A stretch of 64,000 nucleotides of DNA from Nitrospira sp. CR1.1 (GCA_014055465.1 WIAF01000005.1:124001-188000); one strand, 5' to 3'. Shown: positions 27,787 to 37,137, counted from the stretch's first letter. Program-made: numbers and translations. Notes: generated from the sequence alone by a model not told the origin.

Positions 27787-28227
27787 ATGGTTTTGGCGGC
27801 CTTCGTCATCGCGTGCTACATGCTGTTATTGAGTGGCCTTGCGGTGGCCGCACCGGGCATCGGATTGGGTGGTTCTCTTATTGAGCTCGTGCCGGGGAAC
27901 TGGCGCGACGGAGCTCATGTGCCTGCCTATGGATTGTTAGCCTGGTTAGTGATGTGGGGATTACTTCGCCGGGGCTGGCCGGTCATCCATGCGGCCTGCA
28001 TCGGAATCCTGGCGACCGGCGTCTTCGGCCTCTGGACAGAAGTGGCTCAGGGCGCGGCCCCCGGACGAGAAGCATCCCTCCACGATGTGGGGAACGACCT
28101 ACTGGGGGGCATGATAGCCGCTGCGCTGATGTTGTGGCAGGAAAGAGCACTCACGAGATCGAAACGCTGTATGATGCTACCGGAAACAAACCGTGATCAC
28201 CTGATGAAAGGAACAGGGTCGAGATGA
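27787..28227 (+). CDS. VanZ-like membrane protein
   Basis: 146 residues from ATG at 27787 (GGAGAG 10 bases upstream; a GTG at 27760 is possible). About four hydrophobic helices are present. The VanZ-type signature is present: HVPAYGLLAWLVMW, then TEVAQGAAPGREASLHDVGNDLLGG. The acidic and Asn/Asp residues in the last two helices are conserved in the family. VanZ proteins are membrane proteins of uncertain biochemical role, linked to low-level teicoplanin resistance in one case. Its stop overlaps the following PilZ start (ATGA). Confidence 0.75.
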   Translation: MVLAAFVIACYMLLLSGLAVAAPGIGLGGSLIELVPGNWRDGAHVPAYGLLAWLVMWGLLRRGWPVIHAACIGILATGVFGLWTEVAQGAAPGREASLHDVGNDLLGGMIAAALMLWQERALTRSKRCMMLPETNRDHLMKGTGSR

Positions 28228-28565
28228 ACGCTTCGTATCGCGAACGTGGAACCAGACGTCTCCCCGTGCAATATCCGATTTATTACTCGAATGGCGCTTT
28301 TCAAACGATTGGCGTGACCGAGGACTTCAACATCGAAGGGGGCCGCGTTCGCGGCAGAGAAGCCGTGACAGTCGGTATGGAGTTGGTGGTCATTGTGATT
28401 CAGGCGATCCCCGAAACCCCCATGCTGATCCGGCGGGCGACCGTACGCTGGTCAAAAGGTCGTGACTTCGGCATCGCCCTGTCCGGCGTTCCCCCGCAAT
28501 CGGAAGCTGAACTCAAAGCCATGGCGAAGGTGATGTTGCCGGGCCTCTGGTCCTGCCTGAACTGA
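28224..28565 (+). CDS. PilZ-domain protein (degenerate motif)
   Basis: 113 residues, essentially one PilZ domain. The first c-di-GMP-binding motif is present as R-x-x-x-R in RERGTRR near residue 6. The second, normally (D/N)-x-S-x-x-G, reads D-F-N-I-E-G here, with Asn for Ser. Binding may be weak or altered. The rest (TIGVTEDFNIEGGRVRG, MLIRRATVRWSKGRDFGIAL) follows the family beta-barrel. It is translationally coupled to the VanZ-like gene upstream. Confidence 0.8.
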   Translation: MNASYRERGTRRLPVQYPIYYSNGAFQTIGVTEDFNIEGGRVRGREAVTVGMELVVIVIQAIPETPMLIRRATVRWSKGRDFGIALSGVPPQSEAELKAMAKVMLPGLWSCLN

Positions 28566-28568
28566 ACA

Positions 28569-28691
28569 CTATTTCCGCTGTGACTGATCCAACGGATGCC
28601 GCGGACCGGCAAAAAATATCTCCATCAACCCGAAGAACATCATGAGGAGCGCGCCGAGTCCGATGGCGACAGCCCAATTCTCCCACGACAT
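28569..28691 (-). CDS. 40-residue single-helix membrane protein
   Basis: ATG at 28691 with a strong Shine-Dalgarno (AGAGGAG, spacing about 8) and TAG at 28569. The product starts MSWENWAVAIGLGALLMM, has one hydrophobic helix over residues about 6-28, and ends in a short charged tail (PRHPLDQSQRK). It is placed 57 bases downstream of the coiled-coil membrane protein gene on the same strand, and may belong to that operon as a small membrane partner. No homologue was recognised. Confidence 0.65.
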   Translation of the reverse strand: MSWENWAVAIGLGALLMMFFGLMEIFFAGPRHPLDQSQRK

Positions 28692-28748
28692 ACTCGTTCT
28701 CCTCTCTGACACCCTGGGAATCGCCCCTCGATTCCCAGGGTGCTCCGG

Positions 28749-29696
28749 TTATCTTCCTGACCGATGCAATTGCAGCAGCGTCTCCAGCTTCCAAAGCGGG
28801 ATACTCTCCGTGTCGCCCTTCCGGCTGCTGAATGCCAATCCGCCCACAAACAAGGCTATGAGGCCCACACACGCCAGGATCAAGGACCCGCGAGAGACGT
28901 CCGCGCTCGCAGCCCGATGATGGGCGATAACCGTCCGCTCAGCCGACATGTCTTCTAACAGCGCCAGCCGGTCCATCAACGCATCCGTGCGCATCGCCGC
29001 AATCGTCGCACTCGCCAGCTGGATCTGCCGGTCGGCTTTCGCCTCTGCATACCGTTCCTGAGCCTGGGTGACCTGCACGACAGCCCGTCCGACTCGTTCC
29101 TGGGCCGTGGCGGTCATCTGATCTTCCTCCTGAATGGCCTCAACGATCGATCGGCCAATCGCCGCTTGTCTCGTCGCCTCGAATTGGTCATGCATGCGCT
29201 GCCCGGTTAACTCGGCGGTCCTGATCAGGTTGGTATTGAAGTCGCTGGCGTACTGATCGGCAGAAAACATTCCAGTCGCGATTCCACGCCGCGTCTGATT
29301 GACGACGGCCCTGCCCATGACGTACTGCATTCGCGCCTGGTGATCGGCTTCCTGCCCGAAGGCACGCAATTCCGCCAACACGAGCGGACTTAAGAGTGTG
29401 GTGGACATTCGCTCCGATTCCCCGACCGCCCGATTCAGTTCCATGGCAGAAGCCGACAAGGCTGCGCCGGCATCCCGATCCAGCAGCAGGTCTTGCACGA
29501 TGGCTTGACCTAATACCGGTTGAAGATACTGCATGCCCATGGATGGGTCATTGCCGGCGATGGCACTACTCATGGTCGGAGAGACCGGCGCCTGCCAGAA
29601 ACCATCGGCAGCCGTCACCAGAAGGTACCCTCCGAAAAGTGTGGCCACCAAACCGATCGCTGCCATGACATCGACAAGGTCATATTTGCGTCCCAT
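28749..29696 (-). CDS. Membrane protein with two terminal helices and a long helical middle
   Basis: 315 residues. A transmembrane helix lies at about 9-31 and another at about 272-293. The roughly 240 residues between them are Ala/Gln/Glu-rich and almost entirely helical, with heptad-like spacing (EDQMTATAQERVGRAVVQVTQ, AEAKADRQIQLASATIAAM). The overall layout is like a chemoreceptor sensor or stator-type coiled coil, but no HAMP, signalling hairpin or named domain is seen. The start has AGGAAGGAGG 5 bases upstream. The leader carries a stem-loop and an overlapping upstream frame. Confidence 0.6.
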   Translation of the reverse strand: MGRKYDLVDVMAAIGLVATLFGGYLLVTAADGFWQAPVSPTMSSAIAGNDPSMGMQYLQPVLGQAIVQDLLLDRDAGAALSASAMELNRAVGESERMSTTLLSPLVLAELRAFGQEADHQARMQYVMGRAVVNQTRRGIATGMFSADQYASDFNTNLIRTAELTGQRMHDQFEATRQAAIGRSIVEAIQEEDQMTATAQERVGRAVVQVTQAQERYAEAKADRQIQLASATIAAMRTDALMDRLALLEDMSAERTVIAHHRAASADVSRGSLILACVGLIALFVGGLAFSSRKGDTESIPLWKLETLLQLHRSGR

Positions 29697-29797
29697 GGCG
29701 CCCTCCTTCCTGCCTCAGGTCGTCCGGCGCGTGGCAAACAGGCAGGATGCCGACGCGCCGTAAGTCGTACGGCACGGGAACCCATTCGTCTGCGCAT
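29615..29797 (-). CDS. Candidate Arg-rich overlapping leader ORF, 60 residues
   Basis: ATG at 29797 is preceded by AAGGAGG at 7 bases, an almost ideal ribosome site. The frame runs about 100 bases before the main gene's start and then overlaps the main gene's first 82 bases in another frame. The product is very Arg-rich (MRRRMGSRAVRLTARR...) and has no domain. It could be a regulatory upstream ORF, or the ribosome site could be coincidental. Confidence 0.3.
   Translation of the reverse strand: MRRRMGSRAVRLTARRHPACLPRAGRPEAGRRAPWDANMTLSMSWQRSVWWPHFSEGTFW
29700..29759 (-). promoter_or_regulatory. Leader stem-loop able to pair with the ribosome-binding region
   Basis: GGCGCGT (29726-29732) and ACGCGCC (29753-29759) are perfect complements, extended by an inner GGCA/TGCC pair. 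On the minus strand the loop holds TCCTGCCT (29740-29747). It is exactly complementary to AGGCAGGA (29708-29715), which abuts the AGGAGG ribosome site of the 315-residue membrane protein gene. Loop-to-site pairing could mask translation initiation. Seen by eye only. Confidence 0.35.
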
Positions 29798-30200
29798 AAC
29801 TAGGCCTCCTTTGAAAAAGGTAACAGATGGCTTCCTGGATGTAGACCGTGAGCCCGGCGGAGTGAAAAGCCGCCGCCGAAGGTACCTGCTGAACGTATCG
29901 ACGCGGGAGAGAACCGGATGGAGGACACGGGACAAGACTGGCTTGGTCATTGCCGCGGTCATGTGTGCCACGGTGGACCATGTACCCACCTATACAAAGG
30001 GTGGTACTGACTCCGATGAAATAGTCTACGCTTCGAGAAAAAATCGGTCAAGACCGGAAAAAGCGAATGCCGGCGCGGCCTGCTGGCGTTCGCGACATTG
30101 AACTAGCCACAAACTCGAAACGTGCTTCACGGCGTTCTTCCACCTTCTGGTAGGATGTCTGTATCAGATGCTGGCGCTCTTCTTGTTTCGGGAGGTTTGC
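29760..30200. other. Divergent intergenic stretch, about 440 bases
   Basis: This separates the minus-strand membrane-protein gene from the plus-strand Pro-rich protein gene and should contain both promoters. Besides the leader ORF start it shows a short CCTTT/AAAGG stem near 29811. No coding frame with a believable start was found on either strand. Confidence 0.3.
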
Positions 30201-30572
30201 ATGCAAACCGTCGCTGTTGTGGTGCTCCTCGCCATGGGGCTGTTGATCGCGCCGCACCCTCACGCCGATGCGCAGGCCTCTCCCCTCTGGCAATCCGATA
30301 GAACCACCGGCATGGTCTCTCCGTTGAAGGATGGCAATAAGGATCCCTTGCACATCGGATCAGGACGCCCGGCTCAAAACTTCAGTGCCACCCATGGCAT
30401 CACACCCGGTACGGTCACACCATTTGGAACACCGACACCGCCGAATCTCCTCACGCCCGCCCCTCTCCTGCCGCTTCTGCCCAAAGGCATGGCCATCCCA
30501 CAGCCACAAGCGCCTGCCGTCCCTCACACCCCGGGACGATTCGGGCCATCGAGTGGCCCCCCGGGACGGTAG
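30201..30572 (+). CDS. Exported proline-rich protein
   Basis: 123 residues from ATG at 30201, chosen because GGAGG lies 5 bases upstream; an in-frame start at 30168 is weaker. The signal peptide is MQTVAVVVLLAMGLLIA with cleavage near ADAQA. The mature protein is rich in Pro, Thr and Gly (GTPTPPNLLTPAPLLPLLPKG) and probably disordered. No family was recognised. It resembles in style the exported low-complexity protein at 17171-17599. Confidence 0.6.
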   Translation: MQTVAVVVLLAMGLLIAPHPHADAQASPLWQSDRTTGMVSPLKDGNKDPLHIGSGRPAQNFSATHGITPGTVTPFGTPTPPNLLTPAPLLPLLPKGMAIPQPQAPAVPHTPGRFGPSSGPPGR

Positions 30573-30668
30573 GAGCGCGACCCGAGACCGACAGATCCGG
30601 CCACTCCGGAGTAGACAGTTCAAACAGGACTGTTGAATCTACTCAAGGCTTTCGTTAAGTTACCGCCA

Positions 30669-32303
30669 ATGACCATCTCCCGCGCACGCCTCATCCTGCT
30701 TGCCTGCGCGAGCGGTTTTCTCTATCCCCTGTCATTTCCGGCATTCGACCTCGGCTTCGTGGCCTGGTTCGCCCTGGTCCCGCTGCATATCGCCGTCGAA
30801 TATGCTTCACCGCGCCGTGCTTTCCGGGTGGGATGGCTGGCCGGCACGCTTGCCTTTACCGGGGCCATGTTCTGGGTGATTACCGCCATGAATATCTATG
30901 GCAAGGTGCCGCTCCCGATCGCGACCCTTGTCATGTTATTGCTGACGGTCTATCTTGGCCTCTACCTCGCCCTGTATGCCGGTGCGCTGTCCTGGATCAG
31001 GACCGCCTTTCCGACGCTCGGGTTTCTGCCTGCGCCGTTTCTCTGGGTCACGCTGGAACTGATCCGCACATATTTTCTCTCCGGATTACCCTGGGCGCTG
31101 TTCGGCTATTCCCAGTATCAATGGCTTTCTATCATTCAGTTCGCCGACCATTTCGGGGTCTATGGGGTCTCCTTTCTGCTGGTGCTGGTCAATGCCGCGC
31201 TTGCGGAAACACTGATTTGGAGCTTCAAAGCGTACCGAGGCTTTCAAATCCGTTCCTTTCCCTGGCCCTCCTCGGTCGCGGCCGCGGCAGGGTTCGGAGT
31301 GGCCCTGTTTTATGGCACAAGCGTCCTGTCTGCGGCCCAGCACGCCGCGACACGCACGTTGTCCGTCGGCGTCGTTCAACCGAACGTCGAGCAGGCTCAA
31401 AAATGGGATGTGGCGTTCCGCCAGGAAACCATGTCCCGCTATGATCGCTTGACCGCCGGGTTGGGTGAGAACCTGGATCTCATCGTCTGGCCTGAAGCCG
31501 CCACCCCCTTTGTGTTCGAGATGGAGCCGCAATACCGGGCCATCGTCAGCGAAATGGCGCAACGCGCCGGTGCGCCCCTGTTATTCGGGAGTCCGGCGTT
31601 ACGACGCCATCCCGACGGAAAGCCGTTCCTACTGAACAGCGCCTACCTGCTGGCGACCGATGGTCAGATCCTCGGCCGATACGATAAGCAGCATCTGGTA
31701 CCGTTCGGGGAATACATTCCCTTTCACAACTCGCTCCTGTTTTTCCTGGACAAGCTGGTGGAAGGAATCGGCGACTTCGAGCCCGGTCCAGGCTCCACGC
31801 TCCTGATGTTCAAACCACACGAGAAGACTCCGCCGATGATTGCTGCGGCCACCAATCCGGACTTCCATCTGAAGTTCGGCGTGGTCATTTGTTATGAAGT
31901 GATTTTCCCTAATCTGGTGCGACAGTTTGCGGCGAACGGGGCGGATTTCATGGTCACCCTCACCAATGACGCCTGGTTCGGCCCCTCGTCAGCTCCCTAT
32001 CAACATTTCGGCATGGTGGTCTTTCGCGCCGTGGAGAATCATGTTGCCTTCGCACGGGCGGCCAACACTGGAATCTCCGGGTTCATCGACCCGTACGGCC
32101 GTGTTCTGCAACAGTCGCCGATCTTCACGCAAGACGCGTTGCGAGGGACGATTCCTGTGAGTCATCAACCGACCTTTTACTCTCAATACGGTGATCTCTT
32201 TGCCTATGCCTGTGCTATACTCATCGCGCTTTTGTGCTTGACCGGCTACTTCTCGCCTAATTCGGAACCAGCCGGTGGCGAACCTGCCGGGCGACCAGCC
32301 TGA
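30669..32303 (+). CDS. lnt: Apolipoprotein N-acyltransferase
   Basis: 544 residues from ATG at 30669; a TTG 36 bases upstream is possible. The N-terminal half has about seven membrane helices. The C-terminal half is a nitrilase-type domain with the Glu-Lys-Cys triad: Glu in LIVWPEAATPF, Lys in YDKQHLVPFGEYIPF and Cys in VVICYEVIFPNLV. Lnt adds the third acyl chain to the lipobox cysteine in the inner membrane, completing lipoprotein maturation before Lol export. The lolC and lolD genes lie 2.7-5.7 kb downstream on the same strand. Confidence 0.93.
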   Translation: MTISRARLILLACASGFLYPLSFPAFDLGFVAWFALVPLHIAVEYASPRRAFRVGWLAGTLAFTGAMFWVITAMNIYGKVPLPIATLVMLLLTVYLGLYLALYAGALSWIRTAFPTLGFLPAPFLWVTLELIRTYFLSGLPWALFGYSQYQWLSIIQFADHFGVYGVSFLLVLVNAALAETLIWSFKAYRGFQIRSFPWPSSVAAAAGFGVALFYGTSVLSAAQHAATRTLSVGVVQPNVEQAQKWDVAFRQETMSRYDRLTAGLGENLDLIVWPEAATPFVFEMEPQYRAIVSEMAQRAGAPLLFGSPALRRHPDGKPFLLNSAYLLATDGQILGRYDKQHLVPFGEYIPFHNSLLFFLDKLVEGIGDFEPGPGSTLLMFKPHEKTPPMIAAATNPDFHLKFGVVICYEVIFPNLVRQFAANGADFMVTLTNDAWFGPSSAPYQHFGMVVFRAVENHVAFARAANTGISGFIDPYGRVLQQSPIFTQDALRGTIPVSHQPTFYSQYGDLFAYACAILIALLCLTGYFSPNSEPAGGEPAGRPA

Positions 32304-32321
32304 GAGAGAAAGGACCGTGCC

Positions 32322-33465
32322 ATGTTGGATGATGTCCGGGTCCGTGTGCGAACCCTTGGCGAACAGTTAGCGCAGCTACGGGGGCATCTTTGACCTGGCT
32401 CGGATGACCGCTGAACTCAACGACATCGACGTCAAAACCTCGCAGCCGGATTTCTGGAAAGATACGCAGGCTGCCGCCAAAGTGAACCGGCGCAAGGCCG
32501 CCCTGGATCGCGAACTCTCGCGCTGGCGTGAAACCGAACGTCGTCAGAGCGACATCGAAGCGCTCCTGGATTTGGCCTTGGAGTCAGGAGATACCGGACT
32601 GGAGCAGGAACTCACGGCTGAACTCGACCCGTTCGAAAAATCCGTCGCTCAGTTCCGCATCGAGTTGCTGCTGTCAGGCGAGTTGGATGCGAACAACGCC
32701 ATCTTCGCCATCCATCCCGGAGCCGGAGGCACCGAGTCGCAAGACTGGGCGCAAATGCTGCTTCGGATGTATGTCCGGTGGGCCGAGCAAAAGGGATTCA
32801 AGATCGAGACATTGGATTTGCAGGCTGGAGAAGAGGCCGGCATCAAGAGCGCCACGCTGTCCGTCAACGGCCCCTATGCCTATGGTTACCTCAAGGCCGA
32901 GGCCGGCGTGCATCGCCTGGTGAGAATTTCTCCGTTCGACGCGAACAAGCGCCGGCACACCTCCTTCGCGTCCGTCTTCGTGTATCCGGAACTCGACGAT
33001 GATGTGCAGGTGGTCATTGAGGACAAAGATCTGCGGGTCGACACGTTCCGGGCTGGCGGCGCAGGCGGTCAGAATGTCAACAAGGTAGAGACGGCCATTC
33101 GCATCACCCACATTCCGACCGGTATCGTGGTGCAATGTCAGAATGAGCGGTCTCAGCTCCAAAATCGTAACGGCGCGATGAAAATTTTGAGAGCCCGCCT
33201 CTTTGAAGTGGAACAGCGCAAGAAGGAAGCCGAATTCAACGCGATCGTCGGTGAGAAAAAAGATATCGCCTGGGGCAGCCAGATCCGTTCCTATGTTTTC
33301 CAGCCTTATCAGATGGTGAAAGACCATCGAACCGGGCACGAAGTCGGTCAGGTGTCAGCCGTGATGGATGGCGATCTCGACGGCTTCATTGAAGCCTATC
33401 TCCAGAGAAAAATGACCGGCGGCAAGACTCCCCAGCCGGTGCCCATGACAGATGACGACGTATAA
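32322..33465 (+). CDS. prfB: Peptide chain release factor 2 (with programmed +1 frameshift)
   Basis: The gene starts at ATG 32322 and reads 23 codons to CTT, followed by an in-frame TGA at 32391-32393. Translation continues in the +1 frame from GAC at 32392, giving about 380 residues. CGGGGG just before CAT-CTT-TGA-C is the internal Shine-Dalgarno-like element, so this is the classic RF2 autoregulatory site: low RF2 favours the shift. The second frame has the SPF anticodon-mimic ([11 protein letters not shown]) and the catalytic GGQ loop ([12 protein letters not shown]). RF2 ends translation at UGA and UAA. The coordinates span both frames. Confidence 0.95.
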
Positions 33466-33532
33466 CGTATGACGCCGATCTTGTGTTGCCTGCTTCGCGG
33501 GCCGCGGGATAGGAACGACGAGAGACCTATTC

Positions 33533-35014
33533 ATGGACGAATTAAACGATCAACGGCAACAACGCATCAAGAAACTTGACCACCTCCGCCAGCTCGGTGT
33601 GGCGCCTTATGGCACGCGCTTCGAAATCAAGGACCGTGCCGGGCAGCTTGCGCGCCTCCATGGAGAAAAGACCAAAGAGGTGCTGGAGCAGGAACAGGTC
33701 GGGTGCACCCTCGCCGGCCGTATCGTCGGGTTGCGCCGCTTCGGCAAGGCGGCCTTTGCCGTGTTGCAAGACGGGTCCGATCGTCTCCAGGTCTATCTGA
33801 AGAAGGACACGCTGGGTGAGCAGGCCCACCAGATTTCGGAGGGGCTGGATCTGGGTGACTGGATCGGCGTGACCGGCATCCTCTTTCGCACCAAGACCAA
33901 TGAGTTCACCGTCGAGGCCAAGACGCTCACCTTTCTGAGCAAAGCCCTCCGGCCGCTACCGGAAAAATGGCACGGGCTCACCGACGTAGAAACCAGATAT
34001 CGGCAACGATACGTCGACTTGATCGCCAATCCACAGGTGCATCAGATTTTCGCCCTGCGCAGCCGCATCGTCTCCGGGATCCGCGCGTTTCTCATTGAAC
34101 GGGGCTTCCTCGAGGTCGAAACGCCGATGATGCATCCGATTCCAGGCGGCGCGGCCGCCAAACCTTTTGTCACCCATCACAACGCCCTGGGCGCCGAACT
34201 CTATCTCCGCATCGCGCCGGAACTCTATCTCAAACGGCTGATCGTCGGCGGATTTCCCCGCGTCTTCGAAATCAACCGGAACTTCCGGAACGAAGGAATC
34301 TCGACGATTCACAACCCCGAATTCACCATGCTGGAGTTTTACGTTGCCTATGCCGATTATCACGACCTGATTGCGCTCACCGAAGAACTCTTTGGCCGAT
34401 TGGCTCAGGACATTCTCGGCACCACGACCATCGACTATCAGGGTACGGAGATCAGCCTGAAGGCGCCTTGGCGACGGTGGTCCTACCACCAGTCTATCCT
34501 GGAAGTGAACAGCTTGCCGCCGTCGGTCCTCACGAATCGCGACGAAGCCCTCGCCGCCGCCAAACGGCTCGGCGTCGAAGTTGATCCAAAAGGGTCGCTC
34601 GTGAATATTCTGAACGAGATTTTTGAAGAAACCGTCGAACCGAAACTGCAGCAACCGACGTTTATCACCGACTACCCGATTGAGATCTCTCCCCTCGCGC
34701 GCCGCAAGGATTCCAATCCCTCGTTGACCGACCGGTTCGAGCTCTATATCGCCGGCCGCGAGATCGCCAACGCCTTTTCCGAGTTGAACGATCCGCTCGA
34801 TCAGCGTGAGCGCTTCGAAGCTCAGGCCGCCCAGCACGCGGCGGGTGACGAGGAGGCCCATCGGGTGGACGAAGACTTCCTGCGCGCGCTCGAATACGGC
34901 ATGCCGCCGACCGCCGGTGAAGGCATCGGTATCGATCGTCTCGTCATGCTCTTCACCAATCAGGCTTCCATCCGGGATGTCGTGCTCTTCCCGCAACTCA
35001 GGCCTGAAAAGTAG
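33533..35014 (+). CDS. lysS: Lysyl-tRNA synthetase (class II)
   Basis: 493 residues, close to E. coli LysS. The OB-fold anticodon-binding domain occupies about residues 55-150 (AGRIVGLRRFGKAAFAVLQD). The class II catalytic motifs follow: motif 1 near FLEVETPMMHPIPGGAAAKPF, motif 2 in FEINRNFRNEGISTIHNPEFTMLEFY, and motif 3 in PPTAGEGIGIDRLVML. It charges tRNA-Lys in the cytoplasm. The lolC gene begins 2 bases after its stop, so lysS and the Lol genes are probably one transcript. Confidence 0.96.
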   Translation: MDELNDQRQQRIKKLDHLRQLGVAPYGTRFEIKDRAGQLARLHGEKTKEVLEQEQVGCTLAGRIVGLRRFGKAAFAVLQDGSDRLQVYLKKDTLGEQAHQISEGLDLGDWIGVTGILFRTKTNEFTVEAKTLTFLSKALRPLPEKWHGLTDVETRYRQRYVDLIANPQVHQIFALRSRIVSGIRAFLIERGFLEVETPMMHPIPGGAAAKPFVTHHNALGAELYLRIAPELYLKRLIVGGFPRVFEINRNFRNEGISTIHNPEFTMLEFYVAYADYHDLIALTEELFGRLAQDILGTTTIDYQGTEISLKAPWRRWSYHQSILEVNSLPPSVLTNRDEALAAAKRLGVEVDPKGSLVNILNEIFEETVEPKLQQPTFITDYPIEISPLARRKDSNPSLTDRFELYIAGREIANAFSELNDPLDQRERFEAQAAQHAAGDEEAHRVDEDFLRALEYGMPPTAGEGIGIDRLVMLFTNQASIRDVVLFPQLRPEK

Positions 35015-35016
35015 AC

Positions 35017-36294
35017 ATGGCGCTTCCCTACGAAATCTTCATCGGCCTGCGCTACCTGCGCGCGAAGCGACGCAACCGGACCATCTCCTTCAACACGATC
35101 GTGTCCATCGTCGGAATCACGCTCGGCGTGGCCGCGTTGATCGGCACAGTCGGCATCATGACCGGGTTCAAGGAGGACGTGCAGGCGAAGATCCTTGGCA
35201 CCACCGCGCATATTCTGGTGAACGACCGCATGAAGGAGTCCATGGTCGATTACGAAGAACTGGTGAAGAAGGTGGCGGGTGTTCCGGACGTCGTCGCCGC
35301 GACCCCTTTCATCTTCCGGCAGGTGCTCCTCACCTCTCCCTCAGGGGTGCAGGGCATTATCCTTCGCGGGATCGACCCGGCGCGCGAAGGAACCGTGACC
35401 GAGCTGGCCCACAACTTGGTGAATGGCAACCTCGACGATCTTTCGCATTCCACAAAGGTCGTCATTCCTGAAAAGGAACGCGAACCAAATGGACCGGATA
35501 CCGCCATGCGGCCGGGCATCATCCTCGGCAAAGAATTATCGATGCGACTCGGCGCCTTCCCCGGCGACCAGCTGAACGTCGTCTCACCGGTCGGTCCGGT
35601 TACCGGCGCCAGCATGACCCCGAAAATCCGGCAGTTCGTCGTCGTCGGCATCTTCCAATCAGGCATGTACGAATACGATTCTTCCCTCGCGTACATCGAG
35701 CTGGGAGAAGCGCAAAAGTTTTTCAACATGAGCGCGGCGGTAACGGGCATTGAGGTCAAAGTTGCCGATGTCTTCCGAGCGGCGGACGTCGCCCGCTCGA
35801 TCGAGCAACAGCTTGGTTTTGCTTTCTGGGCGAGGGACTGGATGCAAATGAACCGAAACCTCTTCTCGGCCCTGAAGCTGGAAAAGACGATGATGTTTTT
35901 GCTGCTTGTCCTGATCACGATCGTCGCCTCCTTCAACATCGTCAGTACTCTCACGATGATCGTGACCGAGAAACAGCGCGAGATTGCGATCCTCAAAGCG
36001 ATGGGCGCCACCCGCAAGGGCATCATGCGGATTTTTATGCTCAACGGCCTGATCATCGGCTGTTCCGGTGCGGCCATCGGTGTCCCGCTCGGGTATGCGT
36101 TCCTCTGGTTGATCCAAACGTTCTGGACCTTCGATCCAACCGTCTACTATATTTCCAAGATTCCGGTTCATGTCCTGGGATCGGATGTGTTGCTGGTCGC
36201 AGGATCGGCCATTCTGATCAGTTTCGCTGCCACGCTGTATCCGTCGCTCCAAGCGGCCAAACTTGATCCGGCCGCCGCCCTCCGATATGAGTGA
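35017..36294 (+). CDS. lolC: Lipoprotein-releasing ABC transporter permease LolC/LolE-type
   Basis: 425 residues with four membrane helices: one near 25-47 and three in the C-terminal third (MMFLLLVLITIVASFNIVSTLTMIV, the stretch around GLIIGCSGAAIGVPLGYAFL, and VLLVAGSAILISFAATLYPS). Between the first and second helices is a large periplasmic domain. The layout is that of LolC/E (FtsX/MacB superfamily). With LolD it extracts mature lipoproteins from the inner membrane and hands them to LolA. Only one permease gene is present, so it may work as a homodimer (LolF-like). Confidence 0.9.
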   Translation: MALPYEIFIGLRYLRAKRRNRTISFNTIVSIVGITLGVAALIGTVGIMTGFKEDVQAKILGTTAHILVNDRMKESMVDYEELVKKVAGVPDVVAATPFIFRQVLLTSPSGVQGIILRGIDPAREGTVTELAHNLVNGNLDDLSHSTKVVIPEKEREPNGPDTAMRPGIILGKELSMRLGAFPGDQLNVVSPVGPVTGASMTPKIRQFVVVGIFQSGMYEYDSSLAYIELGEAQKFFNMSAAVTGIEVKVADVFRAADVARSIEQQLGFAFWARDWMQMNRNLFSALKLEKTMMFLLLVLITIVASFNIVSTLTMIVTEKQREIAILKAMGATRKGIMRIFMLNGLIIGCSGAAIGVPLGYAFLWLIQTFWTFDPTVYYISKIPVHVLGSDVLLVAGSAILISFAATLYPSLQAAKLDPAAALRYE

Positions 36295-36360
36295 TACGGA
36301 GCGCCAACGAACTACGAACGCGACCATTGATCATTTAACATTTCACGTTGCAGTTGCCGC

Positions 36361-37029
36361 ATGATTGACGTCGTCGACCTCTATAAAACATTTCCGATGG
36401 GCGGGCGCGAGCTGGTGGTGTTGAATAACATCAACCTGCGCATTCAGCGCGGCGAACTCATTGCCATCATGGGCGCGTCAGGAGCAGGCAAAAGCACCCT
36501 CCTTCAAATTCTCGGCACATTGGACCGGCCCACCAAAGGCACCGTGTCGTTCGATGGGCAGAATCTGTTTCAGCTTACGGAACAACAGCAGGCGGAGTTT
36601 CGAAATAAACGTGTCGGGTTCGTCTTTCAGTTTCATCACCTGCTGCCGGAATTTACGGCGCTCGAGAATGCCTGTTTGCCGGCCATGATTCAAAAGCGGG
36701 AGATGGCCGATGTCGTCGGCGAAGCCAGCAAGCTCCTCGGCGAGGTTGGTCTTGCTGATCGCCTGCATCACAAACCTGGCGAACTCTCCGGCGGTGAGCA
36801 GCAACGGGTGTCCGTGGCGCGCGCCTTGATGCAGCAACCAGATCTGGTGTTGGCCGATGAACCGACCGGTAACCTCGATACCCACACCGGCGAGGCGCTC
36901 TTCGCGCTCATGCGTCAATTGAATCGCTCGCGGGGCACCACGTTTGTGATCGTCACGCACAACGACAAGCTCTCCGCCCAAGCCGACCGCATCATCTCCA
37001 TGCAGGATGGCGCAATCATCTCATCTTAG
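36361..37029 (+). CDS. lolD: Lipoprotein-releasing system ATP-binding protein
   Basis: 222 residues, one ABC ATPase domain. Walker A is [12 protein letters not shown] (about 38-49), the Q-loop lies in [11 protein letters not shown], the signature is [15 protein letters not shown], Walker B is [13 protein letters not shown], and the switch His is in VIVTHNDK. The [15 protein letters not shown] block is typical of LolD/MacB-type ATPases. It energises lipoprotein release by the permease encoded 66 bases upstream. The gene has its own gap of 66 bases containing an AT-rich stretch. Confidence 0.94.
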   Translation: MIDVVDLYKTFPMGGRELVVLNNINLRIQRGELIAIMGASGAGKSTLLQILGTLDRPTKGTVSFDGQNLFQLTEQQQAEFRNKRVGFVFQFHHLLPEFTALENACLPAMIQKREMADVVGEASKLLGEVGLADRLHHKPGELSGGEQQRVSVARALMQQPDLVLADEPTGNLDTHTGEALFALMRQLNRSRGTTFVIVTHNDKLSAQADRIISMQDGAIISS

Positions 37030-37137
37030 ACTATGCCTCGCCGAAGGCGTCTAGGCGGGCAGTGACGTCTTGACGGCTTCAGCATGTTTTCGTAGACTGC
37101 GCCAACCATCGTCACGAGCCGGAGTTCCACTGACTTT

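Noticed and set aside
29726..29775. c-di-GMP-I riboswitch, suggested by GGCAAAC followed by GACGC
   Set aside because: The conserved GACGCAAAGC and receptor elements are missing, and the bases instead form a simple stem of GGCGCGT with ACGCGCC.
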